Shown here: positions 45,831 through 58,241 of the stretch, in pieces
How the letters are laid out: the number at the start of each line of letters is the position of its first letter
Position numbering within the stretch: the first letter of the stretch is position 1
Assembly (NCBI RefSeq): GCF_021018895.1
Contig: NC_079376.1
Coordinates: 26,343,001 to 26,407,000 of the forward strand
DNA: 64,000 nt
Direction: 5' to 3'
DNA from: Seriola aureovittata
Taxonomy: Eukaryota > Chordata > Actinopteri > Carangiformes > Carangidae
Made by a program: the position numbers and the translations under genes
Notes under the pieces: generated by a model
Seen by the model: only the letters and a program-made list of their open reading frames with translations
Told to the model about the DNA's origin: nothing
The model's database searches: none

Positions 45831-46614
45831 CCCGCCATAGTCGGGGGTTTGCTATAGTCTTGTTTTTTTACATTGTTAAGACAAAGACATTTCAATTGTT
45901 CGCGAGTTATACCAGGTCAAAACTTGAAGGTTTTCGCTTTGAAGTCTGGAGACAAGTTTTTAGGCAGTCCAGGTCTGCTACTCTGGTTGAAACAAGTACA
46001 CAGTAAAATAAGCCATAGCACTATGTTACAGTAGTGTGTTTCTACTACTAAGACAAAAACATTGTGTGCTTCTGAGCACCAGGTATCTACCATCATCACC
46101 CCTCCATCTCTGCGTGGACCAGGGACAGGAGAAAAAACAGGGAGAGAAAAAGCAGAGAGGGTCCAGGAGAGCTGAAGGATAACAAAGACTAATGGTCCAG
46201 TCAGGAGTCATTATCTGTGAGATCATCTTCAATTAGCTCACAGTCGTTTCAGCAAAAATACTAGACTGAAGGCCCAGCCACCACACTACACAAACTACAC
46301 AATGGCCACTGCTTTCATTTCCTAAACACAGACACCTCAGGCATCACTTCCTCAGAGAAGACTCATCCCACACAACATAGACCATTCTGACGTGATGATG
46401 GACAACAGTGAAAGCATTGTTAACCAGCTGTAGCCTAGCAGTAGCACTGTTGAACCAGGTGATGAGCAGTGGTGAAACTGAGACTGTAAGTATTTATAGT
46501 TTGAATGTTTCAGAATTGCAAACATCTTCACTAGACAAAAATCAGTTGATATTATATTTAAATTTAAGTGTTTACTAATTTGTGATTCAAAGATACCTCC
46601 CAAAACTAATGAAG

Positions 46615-46800
46615 ACATCAGGCCCGTAGTCACAAAGCATTTTATCTAACCACTAAGAGAACTCCTAAGTCACACTAAAAGTTTCTAACTAAGTTTTCTC
46701 CTAAGACCTATTCACAAAGCTGCTGAGACCAACTTTTAGTAAATAAAAGTGAAAACTCCTATGGTAAAAGTGCAACTCCGTCTCTATGGCTGAAGTCAAT
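46615..46800. mobile_element. MITE fragment, one end only
   Basis: GGCCCGTAGTCACAAAGCAT at 46621, with CTAAGAGAACTCCTAAGTCA and TTCACAAAGCTGCTGAGACC following, is one end of a common fish MITE type that begins GGCCCGTATTCACAAAG. The opposite end was not found nearby. Confidence 0.45.
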
Positions 46801-47850
46801 TTTCATGGACAAGCTCGCTTGCAGGAACCACAGCGATTGGTTGATGAAAGGCCGTCTGTGCTGGTGAAAACGCATATGCAACATCCTGCAGTATTAATTA
46901 AAAAAATATTGAAATATAAATAAATACAAATTAAATAGTAACAGATTAGGTGCTGTTTACAAAAGTAGTGCATTCTCCAAAATACATCCATATGATCAGG
47001 TTTGTGTCGACCTGGGAACATTTAATTTTGTTGTAAAAACTTGCATTCAATTCTCTAGAGTGAAAAAAAAGCTCTCCTGTCATGAACTACCTAACTAAAG
47101 CTAACTGGCAGTTTAGTAGCCACAGCCTGTTGTAGCTGCACCTTTTCTAATGTAACTGTGGTCCCGGCTTTTGGTTGAAGTGTGAGAAGATTTCCCCTGT
47201 CTTCCACCAGGTAACATCCAGCTGGAATATGATCCTTTCAAACAGCTGCCTCAGGTCACCCCCCATTCAGATCCATATGAATCTTGTGTAGATCCTGGAC
47301 ACTGTACAGCAATGTCTACAACTGTATAGGCAGCATCGAATACAACCTGTGTGTTGATGACATCATGACGTGGAATGACAGCAGCCCTTTAAGATTCTTT
47401 GTGATTTGTTCTTAGTGAGTGAGGAGCTTCTTCTAACTTCTCCCAGACTTTAGGAGTCCTAAAGTTTGCACTGACATGCCTTTTCGGTCTTTGTACAGAA
47501 GAACTGAAGTATGAGTGACAGCTGATTTTAGTTGATAAGAATTTTCTGTAATCAAACATGAATTTTTTAAATAAGGTACTACCTCCCTCACCCTTTCCAT
47601 GCGTGAATTGAGAGCTTATTACTGCATGTGTTGTTAAGACATGAATATTGTTTACAAAGTAAACAAACCACAGCTTGTCCAACTGTTTTGTTTGTGAATT
47701 ATCTATTCTGAAAATCCTGACAACAACAGCCTGAGCAGGACAGACACACAGACAGGTGAGCTGCAGGTTCTGCAGAAAACCCAGACAATACATACATATA
47801 TATATATATACATACAAGACGGCCATACAAATGCAGAGGCTGATAGCAAG
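46801..47850. other. intron segment, nothing recognised
   Basis: No element, RNA gene or neurexin similarity was seen. The open frame around 47215-47310 (NIQLEYDPFKQLPQVTP) follows a CCACCAG acceptor-like site but matches no family known to me. A short TA-rich run lies at 47795. Confidence 0.4.
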
Positions 47851-49745
47851 CAACAGGTCTCAGCAGGTGCTACTAATGCAGTATCTGGGCAGAAATGGAC
47901 GAAGTTGAATCTTATTGGCTAATTGACCTATTATCTTTACCCCTTTTACTCTCAAGTATGAGAGCAAGTATAAGGTAGATCAGCACTGTTTATGTGTGTG
48001 TGTGCTTGTATGTGCATGCAGTTGTGTACAGTGATGTAGTCTACTTTATTCTATTGGGCAGACTGTGGATTTGATGAGTATATCAGTAATTATCAGGTGT
48101 ATGCTCAGGCTCCAAAGTATCTAAATGCAATCAACTGATTTTGTTGCTCACCTTGGAACTGATATATCTGGTAACCCTAAAGATGTTCTTTAATTTTATA
48201 GTTTTATCATATATTATTATTATCACCCTATAACATGTTTTACCCCTCCATCCTCATTTTCAAATGTAACGCAGTAACATGTTTACTTAGAAACATTTTA
48301 ACTGACTTACTTTGTTCTTTTATCTGAGAACATTTTATGTCAGTATGGTGTCCCATCTCCAGTCAGTTTCTGTTACTAGTAGAGTTTATTACTGCTCTGT
48401 CTGAGCACAGTTAATGTTGCTGTTTTCTTCATCACAGTGTCTAACTACCTGCTGTACATTTAAACTTACACTAGTTCTTCTCCAGTACTCAGAGCTCTCA
48501 GCTCCTTTTAACATTCACTAACTCAGCAGTTGTTTACATACTGTTCAGATCTGCTAGTTACTTTAGCTTAGCAATTAGCACTAGCTTCCCACTCTCTCCC
48601 TATCTCTCGCTCGCTCGGTGTGGTGGTGTTGTAACATCAGTGTAGAGGATTGTGATGTTTATTACATCTTCAGCGATGTCTGCTGTCTTTAGGCAAAGAG
48701 GATTCTTATTGGATAATTTGACTCATTAACTGTGTGTTCATGTCTTTTTATGATTGTGAGGACAATTTTGAAGAACCCATTTTTGCACACATATATGTAC
48801 AAACATATATACAGTATATATATATATATACACACACACAGACCATCTCCACCTTTGGATATTTACCTTATAAAAAATCATCATTTAGCATCAAATTTTT
48901 GAAAACACTGTACTTCCATTAATATGACCTGCTTTTTCAACCATTTTAGTATTGTGGTGAGGGGATCTTTTCAATAGGACTTGTAGCTTTCCCTCTGATA
49001 TCCCATTTTCGAACACAAGTTTCATCTTAAAAGCTGTTGTCTGCCTAGCGAGACAGAGGGGATTGTGTTTGCGTTTCTCCCTCCCCCCCCGGTGGCCACG
49101 GTTGCCAGTGGCAACCAGTGTCTCAGCAGGTGCTACTCAGCAGGTGTTACTGGACAGGTTAAGCTTAGGCAGTTCCTAACACCAAGCACACACATACATT
49201 GAGACACACAAACACCATTTCCACCTTATGGATATTAACTGTATAAGTGTCTTGACCTGGTAACACAAGCTTTTTGGAGGCTCCATGGTAGACAGCTCTA
49301 CTGCCACAGACAACAATACACACATGCACCTTTACAGACACACACAAGTGCACAAGTGCAGTTGCTGCTAAATAGACTGATTAACTCAGGGCATGTTTAC
49401 TGTTGTCAATGTTGCTCTGTTGAGAAATCACAGTAGCTTTATTGCAGATCAACTACTGTTAGGGCATGTACAGTACATGTTTGTATACATGTCTTTTTAT
49501 GGTTGTGGGGACAAATTTAGTTTCCAAACCATCATCGTTAGGTCACTTTGGCCAATCCTAACAGTTTCAAAGAGCTTTTTAAGGTATACCCAAAGTGACA
49601 GTTCAGAGTTAGAATAATTCTCTACAACATGAATGAAAATCAAAGTAATGTCCTCTGTACAGATTGAAACTTGTGTGATGGATACGCACCAAGCAGCAGG
49701 AACATTCAAATTTCTTCAGGAATTTTCTAGTTATTATTGATGTCC
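47850..49745 (-). repeat. unclassified long repeat, minus-strand copies
   Basis: Blocks here are the inverse of plus-strand sequence at 60290-61330 and 62020-62320. Examples are CAGATCAACTACTGTTAGGG, GTCTTTTTATGGTTGTGGGG, CACCAAGCAGCAGGAACATT, CATTTCTGCCCAG-type and GGTGCTAC(T)C(A)GCAGGT. At least two fragments are present (47850-48000 and 48660-49745), separated by other sequence. Confidence 0.7.
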
Positions 49746-50834
49746 CAGTCCAGCCCTGCAGATGGAGCTACAGGTGTGAACCAGCTGTTATAAAACAGTT
49801 TTTGATATAATAATGGAAATACCTTTGAAAACTTTGAGCCTCTGAGTCGGTGTTTCTAATGGGATTAGTTACAAGACATGCTGTCAGCGTCAGTGGTGAG
49901 ATACTGGAGGAGAATGACATACTGCACAATCTATGAACAATACAGAGCTAGCTGGCTCTCAACCACCAGTGATGAAACAGTCTCTTTACAGTATACATTT
50001 GGAGAACGGTACTCTTGCTGTTGATGTTGTATTCAGTTCAGAAAGTGTTCATTGAAAGTGCTCATTCAGTGGTGTGCTTGTCACACATTATAGAGAGGAA
50101 GGTGTTTAACAAGAGGAGTTGGGTTTTGATATAGCATTTTATCAAATCTGTATCTAGTATTAAGAATGAATCCTGTCAAGTCTCTACTCAGATCTAACTT
50201 TTCTTTTGCAGGTAACCAAATGAACTAAAACTAAAAATTCAATCTGGACCTATTATCATCTTCTGTTGGCTCTAAATCATAATGTTTTCACTGGCTCAAA
50301 AGGCTACTTATATGTTTGAGAGATTTGTTAGCATAATAGTTTGAAGAAGCTGGGTATTTTGATGACCCACAGCCAAAATGGAACTGGTTATCAACCCTAT
50401 CATTTAACATCAGTTGTCTTATTTTAGGTTTAGGTGATACAAATGGTCAGATAGGTAGAGCTGTCAGTCAAATAGTAATATAATAGAGTAATTTTTCTAC
50501 TGTCTGCTGGGCAATATCAATTATACGATGTAGAAAAAGAATTATATTTCTTCTTCAACGTTAAGTTTTCCAGCTTCCTATCATCTAACCCTTTGGGTTG
50601 GCAAAGTCAAATTGCATCATGTCTTCAACTTAGCTCACCTCAGGTGAGAGAGCATCCCTGCCTGTCTCTCCATCTACAACCTACTGCCAGCAAAAAACTG
50701 CTTTATTTGTGTACAAGAGGAACCATGCTAGTATAGCCATGAGGACGTTCACCTGCAGGGCTGGAATCAGAACTTTGCTCTGCTTCAGATGGCAGACATG
50801 ATAAAAACCTAGAAAAAAACCCCTCATCAATATT

Positions 50835-51225
50835 CGTCTATCCATCCATCTTCTTCCGCTTATCCTCTAGTAGGGTCGCAGGGGGGCTGGAGCCTATCCC
50901 AGCATCTTTTCGGGCGAGAGGCGGGGTACACCCCGGACAGGTCGCCAGTCCATCGCAGGGCAAACACATAGAGACAGACAACCATTTACACTCACAGCCT
51001 CAATTTAGAGTATCCAATTAGCCTAGTCCCCATTTGCATGTCTTTGGACTGTGGGAGGAAGCCGGAGTACCCGGAGAGAACCCACACAGGCACGAGGAGA
51101 ACATGCAAACTCCACACAGAAAGATCCCACGTCCAAGCCAGGACTTGAAACCGGAACCTTCTTGCTGTGAGGGTTAGGGTTAGGGTTAGGGTTAGCTAAC
51201 CACTGCACCACCGTGCAGCCCTCAT
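50835..51225 (+). repeat. L2-type LINE 3' end or derived SINE, with TTAGGG insert
   Basis: ATCCATCCATCTTCTTCCGC, GGGGGCTGGAGCCTATCCCA, GGCGAGAGGCGGGGTACACC, GACAGGTCGCCAGTCCATCG, TTTGGACTGTGGGAGGAAGC, GAACATGCAAACTCCACACA and CTAACCACTGCACCACCGTG form a very abundant fish repeat, usually classed as an L2-family LINE end. The copy is nearly full and little diverged. Four GGGTTA units at 51171-51194 lie in its 3' part. Confidence 0.85.
51171..51194 (+). repeat. interstitial telomere-type repeat (GGGTTA)4
   Basis: Four exact telomeric hexamers sit inside the L2-type repeat, replacing a short segment that other copies have before CTAACCACTGCACC. Confidence 0.95.
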
Positions 51226-51479
51226 CAATATCGGCAGGTTTCAAATTATTTTGTTCTACTCCATAAACACCTAGATTTAAACATAAAAAACCTCTATGTA
51301 GTTATATGTTATATGTATATATCTGTGTTATATAAGTGGTCATATATGGAAAGAAAAATTCAATACAAGATTACAGGTTGAAGTAGTAATAGCCATTTTG
51401 CTGAAATATAAAATGGTAATGAATTGAGAATGAATAGAACTGCTTTATGACTGAAATGAGGATGACATGAGGAAATTGT

Positions 51480-51690
51480 TATCAGCCTATAATGGTTTTA
51501 ATGGCATTCTTGAGCCGTTCCATTTGGAGCCTTCATTTGATGAACGAGCTTGGCTGAGTCCTGCGAGGGGTCATCCATAAAACTGTCAGAGGGAGACGTG
51601 GTGGAGGGAAAAGTTATGAGCACAGTAAATTTATCCTATATGCTCTGGGTGGCAAAGAGCTGAAAATGTGCCTTATTCTCTCAATGTTTA
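51480..51690. other. candidate conserved non-coding element
   Basis: A repeat-free, compositionally complex stretch: GCCTATAATGGTTTTAATGG, GAGCCTTCATTTGATGAACG, GGGGTCATCCATAAAACTGT, AATTTATCCTATATGCTCTG. Large neurexin introns are known to carry regulatory elements. The call rests on appearance only. Confidence 0.2.
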
Positions 51691-53074
51691 AACAGCATGT
51701 GCTATACATAATGATAAAATGAATAATGTTTTTTCTCCATTTAACTCTTTGCTTTTGATATTTCTTTTAATATACTAGTTGCATTCACTAGTTTCAAGAA
51801 CCTTACTGTAGGATCTTTACATAGAGTTCTGTCAGTTAAATAAATGAGTGTAAATGTATAGTTGAACTTTCCTCAGACATGACAGATTTCTTTTTGTACT
51901 GTTGACAGACTTCTTTATGGTTGATCTTCTGGAGTTAAACCCAGATGCTGTTTCAACCTTGACTGCTCAGTACATGAGTGATAAATGACTGATAAATTAA
52001 TAATATGGATTGTTTTATTTGAATCATTAATGTTACGACAGGTCTCTGATTTGTGTGGATTTTCCTGCAGATTTCAGCATGGCTCACCGTGATAAATCAG
52101 TTGTGCCATTTTGTATCTCTTATGCAGTATGTTCAATGAAGCCCTGCTCACCAGTTCAGTTTTTTTCAGCTCATCCACTTGTGACAAAATAATTGCTTCA
52201 ATGCAACCTATGGTCAATTCAGACGCCCATCACTCTATAAATTTAAAAATATGCAAAATCAATTAACATCGATATTTCCACTAGTCTTCATTGAAATGCT
52301 GCCAAAATAGTAAGATGGTAAATCTCAAGTGCTTTAAACAGAGTATGCAGTGATATTCAGTATCTTTCTGTAATATGTACTATATGCTCAACGTTTATGT
52401 CATTTTTAAAAAACAATATACCAGAGAAAAGCAATTTTATGTGTGATTTTTATAAAGTTATATTGTAGTTGTGTGCTTTCCCTATTTATTTTTATATTCA
52501 TTTTTTATTATGCTGTTGGTAAAGTGGTTTGCAGCACAAATTGTTAAAGTTATGTAGGTGAAATTTTCAGGGGAGGTAGAAAATGGTGCACAAAACTCAC
52601 CTGCAGGTGGTGCTATAATCAAGGTAAGGATGTTTTGGCCATTTACTCCCACACTGTACACACATTCAAAAACCTCACATACATGCGTTTCCTGACTTGG
52701 ACATTACGCAAACTATGCAAAACCTTTTTTGTAAATTCCTCCAAGACTGTTAGTCTGAGCTTCACAAAAAATTTAATCTTTGGACTCTCATGATCAGACA
52801 TTATTAAAAGAATTTTCATTATCCAAAAAATGTGCAAGTTATAAAGGAAGAACTTCATTTAGTTTGCAGTCAAAACAGTAGGTGTTTTATGTCTTGGCAA
52901 CAATCATTGCTTTTACAATGAAAGATCATCCTTTTTTCTTATGCTCCACTCAGGCTCAGTGGAGCATTTGGTGATAGTCAGCCATTAGGTGGCGCTTTTG
53001 TTGTTACATCAACAAAATAATATGTGCAAATTATTCATTCTCATCAATCACACATCCCTAAATAAGAAACAACC

Positions 53075-53520
53075 ATCACACTCTCTTTAGATGCACAGAA
53101 GATATTTGATAATGTCAACTGGAAATGTCTATTTACAGCAGTAGCTGCAGCCATCCAAAACCCCAACATTAAAGGAACACAAAATATGTGTACATCATTA
53201 AATGTATCTTTACGTAGATGATGTTTTATTATTTTAAGAATACCTACTTGTTTCTCTACAGACACTATACAACTTATTAATCACTCTATAAACTGGAATA
53301 AATCCAGACTACTACTATGGGTAGAGAGTTGGAATACAGCAGTATATGCACAGATTACTTCAAGTACAGACATCTGTATTTCCACCAATTAGCCTCACTT
53401 GAATATCAGCTTCCTGCTCTGTACTATAAAAGATGATGTTAACAGTGATGACTCCGTGACTTTCACTCATATTCAGAATTGCAACTCTTTAAGTGCCAAT
53501 AATGTCAAGTTTAACTAGAA
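53075..53520 (+). mobile_element. L1-type LINE relic with YVDD box
   Basis: Plus-strand frames read SLDAQKIFDNVNWKCLF, then YVDDVLLFLRIPT near 53215, then INWNKSR, the order of L1 reverse-transcriptase motifs. Sequence between the motifs is deleted and frames shift. It is a second, separate L1 relic from the one at 32560. Confidence 0.75.
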
Positions 53521-53539
53521 AATGCATTTCCTGTGGAAA

Positions 53540-54790
53540 ATGAATGAGAATGCTGAGAGCTGAATGTGATTGCTGAATCAATGCTGAAGTAACTCAAGCA
53601 ATTTCTGAAGCAATGCTGAAGTAGCTGAAGCAACTGCTGAAGCAATGATGAATTCGCTGAAACAATAGAAATTTAAAAGCAGAACTTGTAAGCTGGAGAT
53701 TGAATGGTATTAAATGGTTGACAAAGGCCTGAATTGTTAAAGCAAAGTGTAAAAAAGCAGTACAAAATTGTACTAACAGTAATATGTATAATTTGTCAGT
53801 GAATCTCTCAAACTCCTGCCATTTTATATAAAACAGTACATAATATCAGCAACATTTCCACATCATCAGTGCTACAAGACTCTCCTGAACACATCTATGA
53901 GGTTTTTGGTGTTCCTAGAGTCAAAAATGTGAAAACAGGAGCAAGTCAAAAAATATTTTTTTTCAGATTGTCTCTGAAAATCCAGAGATCAAAGAGTCTT
54001 CTAACGAGCCATGTTGAACAGCTGTGTCTAGCTGCAAGACCTGACTCAGAGCTGAGTGGGATTTTGGCTCGGGGAGCCTTTCAAACAACTGCTATTTTTG
54101 AAAAGAACCATAATTCCTATCAGATCCTTTGTTCAAAGATTGTGTGGCTTTGGTGTTTCTAGAGCCAAAAATGTGGACACAGGAGCGAGTTACAAAAAAG
54201 GGTCAGTTCTGCTTTTCTCTGGAAATCAGCTCATGAATTTTTATTGCAGTCTATGGTATGGTTGGATAGTACTCCTATAATTCAGGGGCTCACAGTGGTA
54301 ATTCTGCAAGTCTCTCTGCTTTGGGAAACACATTGTCTGAAAGAAGGTAAATTTGATCCTTGAAAAATATGAGTTAAGAGTGAAATGTGTGGCCATGAGG
54401 ATGAGATGAACAGATATTTTTGTAGACCAGTTTAACCCCTTCTCCCAGTCTAGTAGTAATGTCATCCACTACCCTCTGAACATTACGTGCAATACACTAC
54501 CATTATAAACTCAAAAATCATCATAAAAAGCCTAAAACTTAAGCTGTTATGAATCAAAAACTGTAGAATATATCAAAAAGTTTAAAACAAGTGTAAGGGC
54601 TGAAAGTTTTGTGAATATTTTAAAGCTTAAATGAAGTCTTTAGCTGAAAGGATGCAAAAGTAGTTGAAGTTCAAAGAGCAGAAAGTTTTTAAGATTTGAA
54701 CATCGTCTCCATTCATTTGAATGATAAAAAAAAATTTGCAGTGCTGAAGAAGCTGAAGCAATGGCTGAAGATTAAAAGTTAATCAAACAC
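53540..54790. repeat. unclassified repeat with GCTGAAGCA units and internal duplication
   Basis: GCTGAAG(C/T)A units recur at 53550-53665 and again near 54740-54775. Within the block, GGTGTTCCTAGAGTCAAAAA, GTGAAAACAGGAGCAAGT (about 53910) recurs as GGTGTTTCTAGAGCCAAAAA, GTGGACACAGGAGCGAGT (about 54150). The ORFs at 53869-54280 follow this duplication and have no recognised protein similarity. Confidence 0.6.
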
Positions 54791-54907
54791 ACACTCACAT
54801 ACAGTACATATACCTGATAGCGGTGTGATCTGGCATCAGCTCAGGGGAGGGCATTTAAGGAATAATCCTATTCATATTCATTAGACAACCCCCAATACTA
54901 TGTCCAT

Positions 54908-54909
54908 CC

Positions 54910-54946
<37 letters not shown>

Positions 54947-54948
54947 AC
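54908..54948. repeat. (CT)n microsatellite
   Basis: A CT repeat with one G interruption. Confidence 0.9.
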
Positions 54949-55888
54949 CTGACAATAGTGGTGCACAGGAAGAAAACAGGTTAGTGTGCAGAGGGGAAAC
55001 TGTTCTTCCACTGGGCTGTGTTGTTTATAAAACATTGTGAAAAAGCAGCTATTAACATGCTGCGGCAGGAAGGGGGATGCATTATCTTAGGTTGGGTTGA
55101 ATATGAATGTGATTGCTGGAATCTTCCTTTCTCTCAGGGTAAATTAGAACTGAGTGGGACACTTACAAGGGGCAAAGTAAAACAGCATGTACTTGACTGC
55201 ACACCACCAGTTGTACGCCCACACTATCAAAAAAGTGGGCTCAAGCAAAACCAGAGTATAAGAAGTGGACATGCTGTAAAGCCAAACATAAAATAAATGC
55301 ATTGTTCATTCATTTGTAGCTCTATAATATTAGTGTAAAATGTTCAAAGCTGATACAATTTCTAGACTGAAGTTTGTGTGAAATCTAATCCTGGATGCTG
55401 GCTCTCCATAGACAACACCTTGTCATTCCAAAATACATAAAACATGAATCAGTGAAACTTTATCAGAGGCTATTGCAGCAGATGGTATTGTTTAAAGGGC
55501 ATAGCAATGGTTTTACACATTAAATTTAGTCTACTCATCACGGGTACTGCTTAGCCTCGGAAAACGATTGCAGTGGTGTTTTTAAAGCTTGACTCAAAAA
55601 CACTGGAGATATCTCAGCCTATGCTGCTTCAGCTGTGACCACTGGTTTTTTTTCATCTCACTCTTGTACGATGACAACTTTATGGAATCTCAATATTAAA
55701 TCCCTGCAATACTCTATTAAAGTCTGAGCAGGTGGTGAAATCACATGAAAAAGTAACTGTACCACTCATTGGATCATCTCTTCTGCATCCAGGAGTGCAC
55801 TGTCACAGATGTGTACGTACTTGCACTCCCTGATACTGAAGTTTGTGCTGTGGACACATCTACAGGAAGCAGACCAGTAAGTCACTCA

Positions 55889-55923
55889 TACATTAAACTG
55901 TTGTCATACAACAGTTTAATGTA
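55889..55923. repeat. 15-bp perfect hairpin, 5-nt loop
   Basis: TACATTAAACTGTTG (55889-55903) is followed after TCATA by its exact inverse CAACAGTTTAATGTA (55909-55923). It has no downstream T run and no recognised element around it. Confidence 0.9.
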
Positions 55924-56261
55924 AAAGAACTGACAGCATGGCGAAAAACAATGAGACTGTTTTTCCCACAGTTTGACCAGCACATATCTGATGCTTGTTT
56001 GAAAAGTTTCCCATTCATTTCCCATAAAGAAAACAATCATTAGTCAGTACTTCCTCACTTCCATGCTCTGTCTGTGGCATTCAACTCCAAGTTAATTCAT
56101 TCCTGCTGAAGATGTAAAAAATTAAAAATGGCTAACAAATACATAGGAGGGAGTACAAAAAGGAGGAAGTGCTCTGTCTCTGTAGTCTTTTCTTCATCTT
56201 CTGGCATTAGCAGTATTTCATTAATGTCCTCATCTTTTCAGTTATACAAACAGACTGGAGT

Positions 56262-56262
56262 C

Positions 56263-56317
<55 letters not shown>

Positions 56318-56318
56318 G
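56262..56318. repeat. (TCTG)n microsatellite
   Basis: About 57 bp of uninterrupted tetranucleotide repeat, which gives a Cys-Leu-Ser-Val run in a false frame. Confidence 0.96.
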
Positions 56319-56999
56319 AGTGTATTAAGATTTTCTCAACAACCACTCACTTTGTGGCCGTGTTGCCCAATGAAGTGCAGTGTCAGCTGAGAAATCTTTG
56401 TTTTTATTTGGATGAGCAAAAACCCAATACTCTATCTCCTATTTTTTCAGTGAAGAGACTAACTGACCTTGTGCTCAGTACAGTTTGGTATAAGAGACTG
56501 GTGAAGTAAGATGTCTCTCATGTAGATAATGTTTCTTTCTCCACATGAGACTAGACAGTGAAACTGCGGTGGAAGGTGTCAGTTTTATGTGATGTTGCTG
56601 GTATGATGTCACACATGAAACATAGGCGAGTGGCCGCATCTCTAGATATCATGTGATGTGGCGTGTCACGTGAGACGTGTCTCACACAGCCAGTGTGTCG
56701 CTCTAACTTTTAACATGGGTGCTGAAATGAAAACCAAGATGTTCCACTGTTGCCACAGCTCATGCCACATGTCCAATGTTTTCCTGGCCTAAATGATCAT
56801 TTACAATTTATGTTGGGGGATTTTGGGGGTGATGCATTCTGCTCCACACAGATATACTTTAGAAAACAGACATACAGGGCTGTAGTTGCAGTGTGCATGT
56901 TTCTCATTGCATTTACTGGAGAAGAGTGTAAATAATAAAGGGAGTCATGTTAGCAAAGGTCAACTATGAGTTATACACAATGGTCTGTATTGATAATTC

Positions 57000-57320
57000 T
57001 TTTCCTCTGAAGTGCAAGCATAAACAAAGACTGGAGTGTCACAAAATATGGTTTTAGTTTCTACTCCCTGAGTTACAGTGATGAATAATGACCAGAACAT
57101 TATGATGTCACAGTGGACTTGACGATATAAAATGCCATCACTTAATTTTATCCTCATAAAAATTTGAGTTAAATTGTGTCATAATTAGTGTATCAATTTG
57201 TGAGTTATGGCCAAAAATGTGTGTGAGGTTAGACTAACCTTGACCTTTGACTACCAAAATCTGCTCAGTTGATCTGTGAATCCAAGTGGACATTTGTGCC
57301 AAATCTTAATTTTCCAGCCA
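57000..57320 (-). repeat. common fish repeat, same family as 59460-59700
   Basis: The order TTTGTGAGTTATGGCC, GACTAACCTTGACCTTTGAC, CCAAGTGGACATTTGTGCCAAATCT, GCCATGGCTGTAATTGG is the inverse of a widespread fish repeat whose other copy at 59460-59700 carries TTCAAATTTGGCC, GTCCATTTGGACTCAAGGAT and GTGGTCAAAAGTCAAAGGTC. Confidence 0.55.
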
Positions 57321-57896
57321 TGGCTGTAATTGGCGCAGAGCCATAAAATTATTATTTATGAACATTTGATTATGTAACACAATCAGATAGTGGACACTGA
57401 CTTTTAAAATCAATGAACTGCAATATCATTGCAGGCTACAACTAAACTTTGGCTTCAGTTGTTAAGATATTTAAGTTTGCATTTAGCTGCAAAGAGGCCA
57501 CGCACTTAATTCTCCATAACTTTAGTCCTTAATAAAATGTAAACAAAACAGTTGTCATGAAGGAGGAAATTAGCTATAGAGACCAAAACTGTTTTTGTAC
57601 AAGGCTGTAAACATGTTTATTTCTTCTGTAAAGTTGGACATTTTAACATGGGAGTCTATGGGGATTTACTCACTGTTGGAGTCAGACAGTGCAGGTTTTG
57701 GTTCAGTGTTGGTGCTTGGTGGAAAGAAGATATTAGGAGGAGGGACAAAAAGGCCAGTGAAAAATATTGAGAGAAATCCTATAGAGACAGTCAGAGTCAC
57801 TGCAAGGAGCCGAGTATCATGTGACGTGAAGAGGGAAGAAGAGGTTTAGTCTGCAGGTGTTGATGTAGATCAATGCAATAATGTCATCAGCATTCT

Positions 57897-57898
<2 letters not shown>

Positions 57899-57933
<35 letters not shown>

Positions 57934-57951
57934 ACACACGCACACACACAC
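57899..57951. repeat. (CA)n microsatellite
   Basis: A CA repeat with one CACC and one CG interruption. Confidence 0.95.
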
Positions 57952-58161
57952 AGAGGCAAGGACAAATAGAAAAGAAGTTATTACACACCCCAGTGGGTGC
58001 ATTATGATCTCTCGCCTACTAAATGATGATAGCCTCTGGTGCTCAGATGGTAAAAAAGAAAAGAAGCTACCAAGCAGGAGATGAAGAAAATTACTGCAGG
58101 CAGCAAATTAAGCCTGTGATGTCAAAGTAGACATTGGTGCCTCATGTGCATATGTATGCAT

Positions 58162-58162
<1 letters not shown>

Positions 58163-58201
<39 letters not shown>

Positions 58202-58207
58202 TGTGCG

Positions 58208-58238
<31 letters not shown>

Positions 58239-58241
58239 ACT
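58163..58241. repeat. (CA)n microsatellite with GCACGTGTGC centre
   Basis: Two CA runs flank a short alternating purine-pyrimidine palindrome, CGCACACGCACGTGTGCGCA. Such a tract is prone to left-handed (Z) DNA. Confidence 0.95.

Noticed and set aside
47160..47400. A host exon reading GNIQLEYDPFKQLPQVTP after an acceptor-like CCACCAG
   Set aside because: The frame is on the plus strand, has a stop after about 40 codons, matches no neurexin segment or other family I know, and lacks a convincing donor.
51171..51194. Chromosome end or fusion point
   Set aside because: Only four TTAGGG units occur, wholly inside a dispersed L2-type repeat with normal intron on both sides.
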